Assembly (NCBI GenBank): GCA_036394995.1
Contig: DASWED010000116.1
Location: 1-29,451, forward strand
Direction of reading: 5' to 3'
Source: DASWED01 sp036394995
GTDB lineage: Bacteria > Actinomycetota > UBA4738 > JACQTL01
DNA: 29,451 bases
The notes below the pieces were generated by a model. That model saw only the letters and a list, made by a program, of their open reading frames with translations. It ran no database searches and was not told the DNA's origin. The position numbers were made by a program, and so were the translations under genes. The number at the start of each line of letters is the position of its first letter. The first letter of the stretch is position 1. This document shows, piece after piece, positions 12,505-20,817 of this stretch.

Positions 12505-14742
12505 ATGGTTCGAACGCGCATCGCCATCGCGTACCTGTTCGCCGTCGCGTGCTTCCTCGTGGCGGCGCCGGCCCATGCGGCGGTCCCGGCGATCACGATC
12601 ACCGTCAACAGCGTGCTGGACACCGCCGACCCGACCCCCGACAACGGCGTGTGCAACGTCTCCTCCCACGGGACGGTGTGCACGCTCCGGGCGGCGATCC
12701 AGACGGCGAACGGGCACGCCGAGACCGGGCGCGACACGATCAGGTTCGTCATCGGGACCGGCCCCAAGACGATCTCGCCCAGCGCGGTGCTGCCCGACAT
12801 CACGGACCAGGTCGTGATCGACGGAACCACCCAGCCCGCGGCCTCGGGAAGCGATCCGTGCAGCGTGCAGCTCGCCCACCCGTGCATCGAGCTCGCGGGG
12901 ACGAACGTCCCGACCCAGACGGGGCTGACCGTCGGCGCGGGCCCGTCCGTGGTCCGGGGTCTGGTCGTCAACCGCTTCAACGGCGGCATCGTCCTCGCCG
13001 ACGCCCAGGGCGGTGACCACGTGGAGCGCAACTTCGTGGGCACGAACCCGGAGGGCACCGCGGCGCTGGCGAACTCGGGCTTCGGGATCCTCGACGCCGG
13101 CGGACCGAACGTGGTGATCGGAGGGGCGAGCCCCGCCCAGGGGAACCTCGTCTCCGGCAACGAGAGCGACGGCATCGAGATCGCAGCAGACTCGGCGCTG
13201 GTCGAGAACAACCTGATCGGGACGAACGCCGACGGCACCGCTGCGATCCCCAACGGCGCCGGGATCGGGATGCAGCTGAACCCCAGCGACCTGACGATCG
13301 GTGCCCCCGGCGCTCCGAACGTGATCTCCGGCAACCTCCACGACGGGATCCTCGCGCGCGTGTCCGACGCGGTGATCCAGGGCAACCTCATCGGTACCGA
13401 CGCGACCGGGCAGTCCGCCGTCCCGAACGGTCTGTCGGGGATCCACGTGCAGGTGGCGACCGCCATGACGATCGGCGGCACGGCCGCGGGGGCCGGCAAC
13501 GTCGTCTCGGGACAGTCGCAGCAGGGGATCCTGGTGGAGGAGCTCGGGAGCGGGACCACGGCGAACGTGATCATCCAGGGCAACCGGATCGGGACCAACC
13601 TCGACGGCACGGCCGCGCTCGGAAACGGAGCGGGGATCGAGCTCGACGACTCGCCGACCGGCGTGATCATCGGCGGCACGGCCGTGGGGGCCGGCAACTT
13701 GATCTCCGGCAACCCGGGCGACGGGATCTTCGTCGGCTCGCAGGTCGAGGGCGCCGTGATCCAGGGCAACCTCATCGGCACGAACGCCGCGGGCACCGCC
13801 CCGATCGGCAACAGCCTGGGGATCCACGTCATCGGGATCCACACGCTGATCGGCGGCAAGGTCCCGGGCGCGGGGAACGTCGTCGCCGGGACCCCGTTCA
13901 ACCCGGGCATCAAGACCGCCACGGTGGGTGCGGGCTCCGGGGGCAACGTCATCCAGGGCAACTTCATCGGGACCGACGCCTCCGGGGAGGTGGCCATCCC
14001 GAACGCCAACGGCATCGTGGTCGAGGGGGACGGCGATCTCCTCGGTGGTGGCGCTGCCGGCGCGGGGAACGTGATCTCGGGCAACATCGGCCTCGGCGCC
14101 GAGATCGTGGGCACCGGGGTCCGGGTCCTGGGGAACCGGGTGGGCGTGAGCGCGTCCGGACAGCCCCTCGGCAACGGCGATGCCGGCATCGTGGTGGAGA
14201 CCAACGGCGCCCGGATCGGAGGCGCGAAGGCTGCCACCGCCAACAGGATCGCGTCGAACACCGGCCCCGGGATCCTCGTCCCGGCCGACTTCGGCGGGAT
14301 TCGCTTCCTCCGGAACTCGATCCACGACAACGGGGGGCTGGGCATCGACCTCGACCCGACCCATCAGTCCGGGGACGGCGTCACCGCGAACGACGCCGGC
14401 GACGCCGACACCGGCCCGAACGGCCTCCAGAACTTCCCGGTGGTCGGCAAGGCCGTCCGGGGGTCGGACTCCACGACGATCAGGGGGACGATCAACTCCC
14501 TGGCGGCGACGAAGTTCGTCATCCGGCTGTACTCGAGCCCCGACTGCGACCCCAGCGGGTTCGGCGAGGGCACGACGTTCCTGCGAACCGTCTCCGCGAC
14601 CACCGACGCGACCGGGAAGGCCACCTTCCAGGTGACGCTCTCCACGGCGCTGGCCCTCGGCCGCCAGGTCACGGCGACGGCCATGGCCCCGAACGGCGAC
14701 ACCAGCGAGTTCTCCCGCTGCCGGGCCGTGACCGCTCCGTGA
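12505..14742 (+). CDS. Secreted right-handed beta-helix repeat protein (CSLREA-like N-terminus)
   Basis: A 745-aa exported protein. A signal peptide (V-R-T-R, hydrophobic core, A-H-A cleavage near residue 27) leads to a CSLREA-like segment (I-T-V-N-S-V-L-D-T-A-D ... V-C-T-L-R-A-A-I-Q-T-A-N, ~30-70). From about residue 140 to 610 there are repeats averaging ~50 residues built on N-x-I-G-T-N/D-x-x-G-T-A-x-x-x-N, I-G-G-x-x-x-G-A-G-N-x-I-S-G-N and D-G-I. This is the pattern of parallel beta-helix proteins (right-handed stacked coils, surface adhesins or polysaccharide-acting proteins). The last ~100 residues form a beta-sandwich-like tail (T-I-R-G-T-I-N-S ... T-A-T-A-M-A-P-N-G-D-T-S-E-F-S). There is no LPxTG motif or membrane anchor, so it is probably released. 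No catalytic residues can be assigned. Converges on the next gene with only 4 bp between stops. Confidence 0.88.
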   Translation: MVRTRIAIAYLFAVACFLVAAPAHAAVPAITITVNSVLDTADPTPDNGVCNVSSHGTVCTLRAAIQTANGHAETGRDTIRFVIGTGPKTISPSAVLPDITDQVVIDGTTQPAASGSDPCSVQLAHPCIELAGTNVPTQTGLTVGAGPSVVRGLVVNRFNGGIVLADAQGGDHVERNFVGTNPEGTAALANSGFGILDAGGPNVVIGGASPAQGNLVSGNESDGIEIAADSALVENNLIGTNADGTAAIPNGAGIGMQLNPSDLTIGAPGAPNVISGNLHDGILARVSDAVIQGNLIGTDATGQSAVPNGLSGIHVQVATAMTIGGTAAGAGNVVSGQSQQGILVEELGSGTTANVIIQGNRIGTNLDGTAALGNGAGIELDDSPTGVIIGGTAVGAGNLISGNPGDGIFVGSQVEGAVIQGNLIGTNAAGTAPIGNSLGIHVIGIHTLIGGKVPGAGNVVAGTPFNPGIKTATVGAGSGGNVIQGNFIGTDASGEVAIPNANGIVVEGDGDLLGGGAAGAGNVISGNIGLGAEIVGTGVRVLGNRVGVSASGQPLGNGDAGIVVETNGARIGGAKAATANRIASNTGPGILVPADFGGIRFLRNSIHDNGGLGIDLDPTHQSGDGVTANDAGDADTGPNGLQNFPVVGKAVRGSDSTTIRGTINSLAATKFVIRLYSSPDCDPSGFGEGTTFLRTVSATTDATGKATFQVTLSTALALGRQVTATAMAPNGDTSEFSRCRAVTAP

Positions 14743-14746
14743 GGTC

Positions 14747-15769
14747 CTAGGGGAGGTACGGCAGGTCGAACGCCTTGGGGGCCGCTCGGGCCATCGGCCG
14801 CGGAGCGGGGCGCCCCGCGGAAGCCGCGGCCTCGCCTCCGTCGTCGGTGAGCTCATAGATGTCGCCGGCGCCCTCACACGTCGCGTCGGGCGCGTACACG
14901 AAATGGACCACGTGCGAGGAATCCTCGAAGACGTAGGTCTCCGGGACGTCCTCTCCCTTCGGGAACGTCAGCAGCTCCGTGGTCGGGCCGCCGATGGGCC
15001 GCTTGGCCAGTCCCACGCCCACGCCGCATCCGTTCCCGCTGCGGGCGAAGTACACGGCCCCCGAGCTCGTCACCGACGGCGCGTACTGCGCGAAGAACCC
15101 GCCCCTCGGAAGCCGCGTGGTGGTCCCCGCCGCGATGTCGTACAGGAAGACGTCCCAGCTCTGCCGGCCGGTGCGGGTCCACACCGCGTACCGTCCGTTC
15201 ACCTGCCCGGGGTACAGGGCCCCGAATCGATCCGACCGCGTCGCGAGCTTGCGCAGCTCGAGCGTGTCGGTGTTGAAGAGCAGGATGCTGTACCCGTACC
15301 CCTGGTTGACGGCGTTGCGGCCGAACAGGATCCAGTTGCCGGACACCGTGGGGTGGAAGTCCCAGGCCCGCGAGTTCACCGAGGCCGGGAACCCGTGACG
15401 GACACCGGTCTTCATGTTGATCCATCGCAGGTCGGAGTTGCCCCGTTCGGCAAGTTGGTACACGAACGCGTTGCCGTCGAACCCGCCGCCGAAGGCGGAG
15501 CCCCGGTCGTTCAGGATGGTCAGGGTCTTCGTCTCGCGGTCGAGGACCCGTACCCGGTATGGGGAGTCGCTGAAGCGCCCCGTGGCGCGGGCCCACGCCA
15601 GGTAGTGGCGGCCCATCGCCGGCGTGACGTCGTTGCGGGGCTCCACCACGAGCGCCGTGGGTCCTCCCGCCCGGGCCGGCGCCGCGAGCGCCGCCACCAA
15701 CAGCACCGCCAGGCCGATGCCGGATCCGCACCGCGTCGTCAGCCGTGCCGTGCCGTTCGTCCCTGCCAT
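14747..15769 (-). CDS. Secreted beta-propeller-like protein (TolB/PD40-like), unknown function
   Basis: A 340-aa exported protein. It has a signal peptide (A-R-L-T-T-R-C then a hydrophobic core, cleavage near A-P-A-R-A) and a body of repeated short blocks of the type Y-x-V-x-V-L-D-R-E-T-K-T-L-T, D-L-R-W-I-N-M-K-T-G, S-I-L-L-F-N-T-D-T-L-E-L-R-K-L-A-T and D-V-F-L-Y-D-I-A-A-G-T-T-T-R-L-P. These resemble the blades of TolB/WD40-like propellers, each reading a value and a context. About five blades can be seen. Two cysteine-containing regions near the C-terminus (C-G-V-G-V-G and A-T-C-E-G-A-G-D) may form a disulfide. The ATG is preceded by GGGGAGG. No enzymatic motif is recognised; the fold call is by eye. 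It converges with the beta-helix gene, another secreted repeat protein. Confidence 0.72.
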   Translation of the reverse strand: MAGTNGTARLTTRCGSGIGLAVLLVAALAAPARAGGPTALVVEPRNDVTPAMGRHYLAWARATGRFSDSPYRVRVLDRETKTLTILNDRGSAFGGGFDGNAFVYQLAERGNSDLRWINMKTGVRHGFPASVNSRAWDFHPTVSGNWILFGRNAVNQGYGYSILLFNTDTLELRKLATRSDRFGALYPGQVNGRYAVWTRTGRQSWDVFLYDIAAGTTTRLPRGGFFAQYAPSVTSSGAVYFARSGNGCGVGVGLAKRPIGGPTTELLTFPKGEDVPETYVFEDSSHVVHFVYAPDATCEGAGDIYELTDDGGEAAASAGRPAPRPMARAAPKAFDLPYLP

Positions 15770-15905
15770 GGCGTCCTCCCCGGTCGTCCTCCGCGAGCGT
15801 GGTCCCTCCGGGCGGCGCGCGCAAGGGGAGAACGGGGGATCGGGCAGCGGGATCTTCCGGCGCCGGGCGGACACCGGGGCGTCGAGCCGGGACAATAGGC
15901 GGGCC

Positions 15906-17489
15906 ATGATGATCCTGGTCACCGAGAGCCTGTCCGAACGGGGGCTGTCGCTGCTCCGGCGGGACTTCCAGGTGGACGTCCGGGAGGACCTCGCCTCGGC
16001 GGGCCTGGCCGAGGCCATCGCCCCGTACGACGCCCTGATCGTGCGCTCACAGACCCGGGTGGACGCGGACGTCATCGAGGCCGCGGAGAACCTGAAGGTC
16101 ATCGCCAGGGCGGGGATCGGGCTCGACAACGTGGACGTCGAGGCGGCAACGCGTCGGGGCGTGATGGTGGTGAACGCGCCGCAGTCGAACATCCTGTCGG
16201 CCGCCGAGCACACCATCGCCCTGCTCCTGGCCCAGGCCCGGAACATCCCCCAGGCCGACCGGGCGCTGCGGGGCGGCGCGTGGTCCCGCTCCCGGTTCCA
16301 GGGCGTCGAGCTGGCCGGGAAGACCATCGGCGTCCTCGGCCTGGGTCGGGTGGGGGCCATGGTGGCCCACCGGGCGGCCGCGTTCGGCATGCGCGTGATC
16401 GCCTACGACCCCTACGTGAGCAGGGACCGGGCCAAGGAGATGGGCGTGGAGCTGATGCCGGGCCTGGAGGCCGTGCTGGTCCAGTCCGACTTCCTCACCG
16501 TGCACCTCCCGCGCACGCCCGAGACCGAGGGCCTCATCGGCGAGCGCGAGCTGGCCCTGATGAAGGACGGCGCGCGGCTGGTGAACACGGCCCGGGGCGG
16601 GATCGTCGACGAGGACGCGCTGGCCAAGGCCCTCAAGGACGGGCGGCTGGGGGGCGCCGCGCTCGACGTGTTCGCGGTGGAGCCCACCACCGAGTCGCCG
16701 CTGTTCGAGCTGGAGAACGTGGTGGTCACCCCGCACCTCGGCGCGTCCACCGTGGAGGCCCAGGACAAGGCCGGGACCTCGATCGCCGAGATGGTCCGGC
16801 TGGCGCTCCGGGGCGAGTTCGTCCCGTACGCCGTGAACGTGTCCGCCGGCGCGGACGTCCCGGAGGCCGTCCGGGCGTTCCTGCCGCTGGTGGAGCGCCT
16901 GGGCGCGGTCCTCACCGGCCTGGCCGAAGGCGCGCTGCAGTCGCTGGAGTGCGAGTACACCGGGCGGATCGCGGAGACGGACACCCGCGTGCTGACGCTG
17001 GCCGCGCTGAAGGGGTGCCTCCGGGGCGTGGTCCACGAGCCGGTGAGCTACGTGAACGCGCCCATCATCGCCGGCGAACGGGGGATCTCCCTGTCCGAAC
17101 GCAAGTCCACGGTGAGCCGCGACTACGTGAACCTGGTCTCGCTCCGCGGCGAGACCGACGGCGGCGAGGTCGCGGTGGCCGGCACCCTGGTCGGCAAGCG
17201 CGACGCCGAGCGCCTGGTCCAGGTGTTCGACTTCGACGTGGACATGGCCCCCACCACCCACATGGCGTTCTTCCTGTACGAGGACCGGCCCGGCGTGATC
17301 GGGAGGATCGGTTCGCTGCTGGGGGAGGCCGGCGTGAACATCGCCGGCGCGCAGGTGGCCCGCAAGGCGGCCGGGGGGCCGGCCCTCATGGGGGTCACGG
17401 TGGACTCCCCGGTCCCGCCGGAGGTCCTCCAGCGGATCGCCACCGAGATCGGCGCCGAACGGGCCCGGGCCATCGTCCTGCCGGGCTGA
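15906..17489 (+). CDS. serA: D-3-phosphoglycerate dehydrogenase (long ACT-domain form)
   Basis: First enzyme of serine synthesis, oxidising 3-phosphoglycerate to 3-phosphohydroxypyruvate with NAD+. The 527-aa length matches the long actinobacterial form. Domains in order: substrate-binding domain with R-S-Q-T-R (47-51) and A-R-A-G-I-G-L-D-N-V-D (67-77); NAD domain with G145-L-G-R-V-G150; catalytic R230 (N-T-A-R-G-G), E259 and H277 (T-P-H-L-G-A-S-T); an intervening allosteric substrate-binding domain (~315-445); and a C-terminal ACT domain (~453-525, L-Y-E-D-R-P-G-V-I-G-R-I-G) that is usually the serine sensor. Start is ATG-ATG at 15906/15909; a GACAAT -10-like box ends 9 bp before, suggesting a near-leaderless mRNA. 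ilvE follows on the same strand. Confidence 0.97.
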   Translation: MMILVTESLSERGLSLLRRDFQVDVREDLASAGLAEAIAPYDALIVRSQTRVDADVIEAAENLKVIARAGIGLDNVDVEAATRRGVMVVNAPQSNILSAAEHTIALLLAQARNIPQADRALRGGAWSRSRFQGVELAGKTIGVLGLGRVGAMVAHRAAAFGMRVIAYDPYVSRDRAKEMGVELMPGLEAVLVQSDFLTVHLPRTPETEGLIGERELALMKDGARLVNTARGGIVDEDALAKALKDGRLGGAALDVFAVEPTTESPLFELENVVVTPHLGASTVEAQDKAGTSIAEMVRLALRGEFVPYAVNVSAGADVPEAVRAFLPLVERLGAVLTGLAEGALQSLECEYTGRIAETDTRVLTLAALKGCLRGVVHEPVSYVNAPIIAGERGISLSERKSTVSRDYVNLVSLRGETDGGEVAVAGTLVGKRDAERLVQVFDFDVDMAPTTHMAFFLYEDRPGVIGRIGSLLGEAGVNIAGAQVARKAAGGPALMGVTVDSPVPPEVLQRIATEIGAERARAIVLPG

Positions 17490-17507
17490 TCCCGGACTCC
17501 CGCCGAG

Positions 17508-17523
17508 CCGGAAGGCCGTCCGG
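17508..17523 (+). terminator. Weak hairpin after serA
   Basis: CCGGA (17508-17512) and TCCGG (17519-17523) could pair around a 6-base loop, 18 bp after the serA stop. The stem is short and no T-run follows, so termination is uncertain. A TATGCT -10-like box at 17586-17591 suggests ilvE may have its own promoter. Confidence 0.2.
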
Positions 17524-17649
17524 ATTCCGCCATTCGGCCCCGTGTTTTCGAGGCCCTGGGCTCATGCTCGCTCCGGTGGCACGGGTATGCTTTGGGCCCG
17601 AGAGCGACGCGAGCACCCCCTGTTCGCGCACGGCCGGAAGGAGGCGCCG

Positions 17650-18576
17650 GTGCCGGTTGAGCCCGTCAAGGTGGTCTGGGTCGATGGAGAGCTCGTCGAC
17701 TGGGACGAAGCCCGGATCCCCATCCTGACCCACGCGCTGCACTACGGGACGGGCGTCTTCGAGGGCATCCGCGCATACGACACCAGGCACGGCACCGCCG
17801 TCTTCCGTCTTCCCGAGCACGTCCGGAGGCTGTTCCGTTCGGCCCACCTGTACCAGATGGAGGTCCCGTTCTCCTCGGAGGCCATCCACGACGGCATCCG
17901 GGAGACCGTCCGGGCCAACGAGATGGAGGCCTGCTACATCCGGCCGCTGGTCCACCGGGGGTACGGCGAGATGGGGCTGAACCCGCTGAACGCGCCGGTC
18001 AACGTGTCGATCTCGGTGTGGCACTGGGGGGTGTACCTGGGCGAGGAGGCCCTGGAGAAGGGCGCGCGGGTGAAGATCTCGTCGTGGAAGCGGCTGGATC
18101 CGAACGTGATCCCGCCGGGGGCCAAGGCCACCGGGCAGTACATCAACTCGGGGCTGGCCAAGGTGGAGGCGGTGAAGGCCGGCTACGACGAGGCCATCAT
18201 GCTGAACCAGTCGGGCTACGTGACCGACGGGACCGGCGAGAACGTGTTCGTGATCAAGGACGGCGAGCTGCTCACGCCGCCGTTGTCGGCGGGATGCCTG
18301 GACGGCATCACCCGTGACTCCGTGATGACGATCGCCCGCGACCTCGGCTACACGGTCCACGAGAAGAACCTGGTCCGGACCGACCTGTACTTCGCCGACG
18401 AGGCCTTCTTCACGGGAACGGCCGCCGAGGTCTGCCCGATCAAGGAGATCGACGACCGGGCCGTCGCATCCGACGGCCGGGGCCCGATCACGAAGGAGAT
18501 CCAGAGCGAGTTCTTCGCCGCGGTCCACGGCGAGAACGACCGCTACTCGGACTGGCTCACCCCGGTCGCCGACTAG
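17650..18576 (+). CDS. ilvE: Branched-chain amino acid aminotransferase
   Basis: Class IV PLP aminotransferase (308 aa, typical length) that interconverts branched-chain 2-oxo acids and valine, leucine and isoleucine. Signature segments: W-V-D-G-E-L-V-D-W-D near the N-terminus, H-Y-G-T-G-V-F-E-G-I-R (31-41), Y-I-R-P-L-V (96-101), the PLP lysine K159 in P-P-G-A-K-A-T-G-Q-Y-I-N-S, the G-T-G-E-N-V-F class IV motif (194-200), and F-F-T-G-T-A-A-E-V (253-261). The GTG start has a strong GGAAGGAGG site. The upstream open frame has no ribosome binding site near an alternative start. Together with serA upstream this resembles the ilv/serA/leuB neighbourhood of actinomycetes; leuB is not present in the window. 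Confidence 0.95.
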   Translation: MPVEPVKVVWVDGELVDWDEARIPILTHALHYGTGVFEGIRAYDTRHGTAVFRLPEHVRRLFRSAHLYQMEVPFSSEAIHDGIRETVRANEMEACYIRPLVHRGYGEMGLNPLNAPVNVSISVWHWGVYLGEEALEKGARVKISSWKRLDPNVIPPGAKATGQYINSGLAKVEAVKAGYDEAIMLNQSGYVTDGTGENVFVIKDGELLTPPLSAGCLDGITRDSVMTIARDLGYTVHEKNLVRTDLYFADEAFFTGTAAEVCPIKEIDDRAVASDGRGPITKEIQSEFFAAVHGENDRYSDWLTPVAD

Positions 18577-18641
18577 CGCGTCCCTCGTGGTCGGAGCTCC
18601 GGGAAGGTGAGTTCGTGGCCCGAGGGCATCGCTGGGCCCGA

Positions 18642-18662
18642 CCCGGCGATCCGCCCGCCGGG
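18642..18662. terminator. Hairpin between convergent ilvE and lipoprotein genes
   Basis: CCCGGCG (18642-18648) and CGCCGGG (18656-18662) form a perfect 7-bp GC stem with a 7-base loop. It lies between the ends of two converging genes and directly abuts the minus-strand stop, so it could act in both directions. No T-tract is present. Confidence 0.4.
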
Positions 18663-19061
18663 CTAACAGGCCGGGAGGCGCCCCAGGGCTCGCAGGACCG
18701 CGTGCTGGGCCTCGTCCACGCCCGCGTGCTGGAGGAGGGCCTGCCGCAGCTTGGCGATGGCCTTGGAGAAGCCCCGGATCGCCTTCGCGGTCGTCGCGTC
18801 GCCCGCTGCAGCGAACGCGGTGGCGTCGGCCACGAGCTTCGGCCCCAGGCGCGCCAGGGCGTCGGTACGGAACCCGGATTGGATCAGCAGGAGGTCGCCG
18901 CACAGCCGCCGGGTGGCCTGCTCGATGGCATCGTTCCCCTTCGGGCTCGACGGGCCCGAGGACGGCGTCTGCGAGATCCCTCCGCCTCCGCACGCGGACA
19001 GCGCCAGCGCCACCAACGCGGCGGCGACCCCTCGGCGCAGTGGCCTCGCGGCACCCCTCAT
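18663..19061 (-). CDS. Small lipoprotein of unknown function
   Basis: A 132-aa exported protein with a clear lipobox: basic n-region (R-P-L-R-R-G), hydrophobic core, and L-A-L-S-A-C24. A Gly/Ser/Pro linker follows (25-42), then a helical domain rich in Ala, Leu, Lys and Arg (L-C-G-D-L-L-L-I-Q-S-G-F, A-T-T-A-K-A-I-R-G-F-S-K-A-I-A-K-L-R-Q-A-L-L), ending with a C-terminal Cys. No family recognised. Its ATG overlaps the stop of the upstream phosphoesterase gene as ATGA (19058-19061), so the two are translationally coupled and probably work at the same place, outside the membrane. Confidence 0.75.
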   Translation of the reverse strand: MRGAARPLRRGVAAALVALALSACGGGGISQTPSSGPSSPKGNDAIEQATRRLCGDLLLIQSGFRTDALARLGPKLVADATAFAAAGDATTAKAIRGFSKAIAKLRQALLQHAGVDEAQHAVLRALGRLPAC

Positions 19062-20563
19062 TCGGGGGTGAGCTCCGACCCGTACGGGCAGTCGGACCGA
19101 TAGTCGAGGACCATCTTGCTGTAGTCCGGGTGCTTGAAGTCGAACACGCCGGACAGGGGGTCCGCCTGTTTGTCCCGCGCGGTGAGGGGCTTCAGGTGGA
19201 ACGTCTTCTCGATGAACGCCAGCACCGAGGAGAACTCGTAGGTGGTGTTGTCGATGGCCCCGCCGAGGGCGTTGTCCCCCTCCTTGGTCCACGGCGAGAT
19301 GATCAGCGCGGGGGTCCGGGGCCCCAGCCCCATCACGTCGTACCGGGGCGGCTTCACATGGTCGTAGAACCCCCCGAAGTCGTCCCACACCACCACGATG
19401 GCCGTCGACTCCCAGTACTTCGAGTGCATCACCGCGTTGATGTGCTGGACGGTCCAGTTCTCCCCGGCGCACACGCTGATGCCCCCGCCGGGGTGCTCGT
19501 TGAACGAGTCCGGCGGGCTGAGCCACGAGACCGAGGGCATCTTCCCGTCCTTGATGTCCTTGATGAACTGCTCCGGGCTCTGGATGAACTTGTGGTCGGG
19601 CCCGTTCCAGATGTGGTCGATGGCCAGCATCGCGTTCTGGATTCGCTCGCCGTCGGTGTAGTACCGCCACGAGACGCCGGCCTTGTCCAGCTCGTCGGCC
19701 AGAACCGGGATGTCGAAGCAGAGCCGCTGCTGGTGCTGGTACGAGTTGATCTTGAACACGTAGTCGGGGTAATGGCCTTGGATGTTGTCTTCGAAGAACT
19801 CGATCTGCCTGACCTGCTCCTTGGTGAGGGACTTCAGGTCGAACGCCGGCGCGTTCTCGGTGGGGTCGTCGCACATGAACTTCCCAGTTATGGATGAGTC
19901 CCGCGGGTTGTCCGTCACGCCGTTCGCGTCCGCGGCCACCGTGTACAGGTGCTCCGGCGTGGTGGGGCCGAACATCGAGGTGAAGAAGTTGTCGGCCAGC
20001 ACGAACCGGTCCGCGTACTGGTAGTAGGCCGGGATACAGCCGCTCCCGGCCTTGTCCGAGCCGTCCTTCGGCGAGACCTTGCATTCCCGGCTCATCACGT
20101 TGTAGTTGGACTTGTCGGTCCCCCCGAGGATCGTGTTGAACCCGTCCATCTTGCCGCCGTCGATCGACAGGATCCCCGACACGAAGCCGTGGGTGATGTC
20201 GTGGGGCTGGATATCCACCGCGGGCGGGAGCGGGTAGTCCTGGGGCTTGCCCTTCACCAGGATCTTCCCGGTGGTGACGCCGTTCGCGCCCGGGTACTTG
20301 CCGAAGTACTCGTCGAACGATCGGTTCTCCTTGATCAGGAACACGATGTGCTTGATCGGGTGCTTCACGTTCACCGTGGGGCGGGGGCCGTGCGAGCCGG
20401 AGGCCTTCGGGCTCTCGCCGGGCCCGGCCTTCTCCTTCGACCAGGGGTGCTCGACCACGGCGTACGCGCCCCCTGCGAGGAGGGCCAGCACGAACAGGAC
20501 GGCGAGCACGCGCCGGCCTCCTCCGCCCCTGCGCCTGGGCGCGGCGTGTCTGGGGATCTGCAT
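19058..20563 (-). CDS. Phospholipase C / acid phosphatase-family phosphoesterase, membrane-anchored
   Basis: A 501-aa member of the phosphoesterase family that includes bacterial phospholipase C and AcpA acid phosphatase. An N-terminal basic stretch and hydrophobic segment (18-37) act as signal anchor or uncleaved signal. The catalytic signature I-K-E-N-R-S-F-D-E-Y-F-G lies at ~77-88. Other family segments are the A-D-N-F-F-T-S-M-F-G-P-T-T-P-E-H-L-Y block, V-V-W-D-D-F-G-G-F-Y-D-H-V, R-T-P-A-L-I-I-S-P-W and the E-F-S-S-V-L-A-F-I-E-K-T-F segment near the end. It probably hydrolyses phosphodiester or phosphomonoester substrates outside the membrane; which ones cannot be told. No Tat twin-arginine motif with the usual S-R-R-x-F-L-K context is seen, although arginines are plentiful. 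Start ATG 20563 has only a modest ribosome binding site. Coupled to the downstream lipoprotein. Confidence 0.9.
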   Translation of the reverse strand: MQIPRHAAPRRRGGGGRRVLAVLFVLALLAGGAYAVVEHPWSKEKAGPGESPKASGSHGPRPTVNVKHPIKHIVFLIKENRSFDEYFGKYPGANGVTTGKILVKGKPQDYPLPPAVDIQPHDITHGFVSGILSIDGGKMDGFNTILGGTDKSNYNVMSRECKVSPKDGSDKAGSGCIPAYYQYADRFVLADNFFTSMFGPTTPEHLYTVAADANGVTDNPRDSSITGKFMCDDPTENAPAFDLKSLTKEQVRQIEFFEDNIQGHYPDYVFKINSYQHQQRLCFDIPVLADELDKAGVSWRYYTDGERIQNAMLAIDHIWNGPDHKFIQSPEQFIKDIKDGKMPSVSWLSPPDSFNEHPGGGISVCAGENWTVQHINAVMHSKYWESTAIVVVWDDFGGFYDHVKPPRYDVMGLGPRTPALIISPWTKEGDNALGGAIDNTTYEFSSVLAFIEKTFHLKPLTARDKQADPLSGVFDFKHPDYSKMVLDYRSDCPYGSELTPE

Positions 20564-20725
20564 ACGGTTGCCTACCCTCTCATACGGAGGGGCGGTTGGA
20601 GGGTTCCTGGTGACCGGTCCCACCGGACCGCTGGTATTCGACCGCGAGCCGTCGTGTCCGCGACATCGGATTCGGTCACGGTTCGACGGATCGGGCCGAG
20701 CGGGCGCAGAATACCGGTGAAGGAA

Positions 20726-20752
20726 GCGAGCGCGAGTCCCCCCCTCGCTCGC
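20726..20752. other. GC-rich stem-loop in the divergent region
   Basis: GCGAGCG (20726-20732) and CGCTCGC (20746-20752) can pair around a C-rich loop. Lies between the phosphoesterase and FAH-family genes, just before a second hairpin. Function unknown. Confidence 0.35.
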
Positions 20753-20759
20753 GCGCGTT

Positions 20760-20787
20760 GAGGCCGGGGCCGCCAGGTCCCGGCCTC
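20760..20787. terminator. Strong 9-bp hairpin upstream of the FAH-family gene
   Basis: GAGGCCGGG (20760-20768) and CCCGGCCTC (20779-20787) form a perfect stem with a 10-base loop, followed by ACTCTTGTCC. Read on the plus strand it resembles a terminator, yet no plus-strand gene lies within 2 kb upstream. It may insulate or regulate the FAH/gltX unit. Confidence 0.4.
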
Positions 20788-20817
20788 ACTCTTGTCCCGA
20801 TCGGGTAGCCTCCGCCG

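Noticed and set aside
12235..14877. 880-codon minus-strand open frame opposite the beta-helix gene
   Set aside because: It is the mirror of a strongly biased G/C third-position gene; the product is a monotonous Asp/Arg/Val/Gly repeat with no fold, while the plus strand has a signal peptide, ribosome binding site and recognised repeats.
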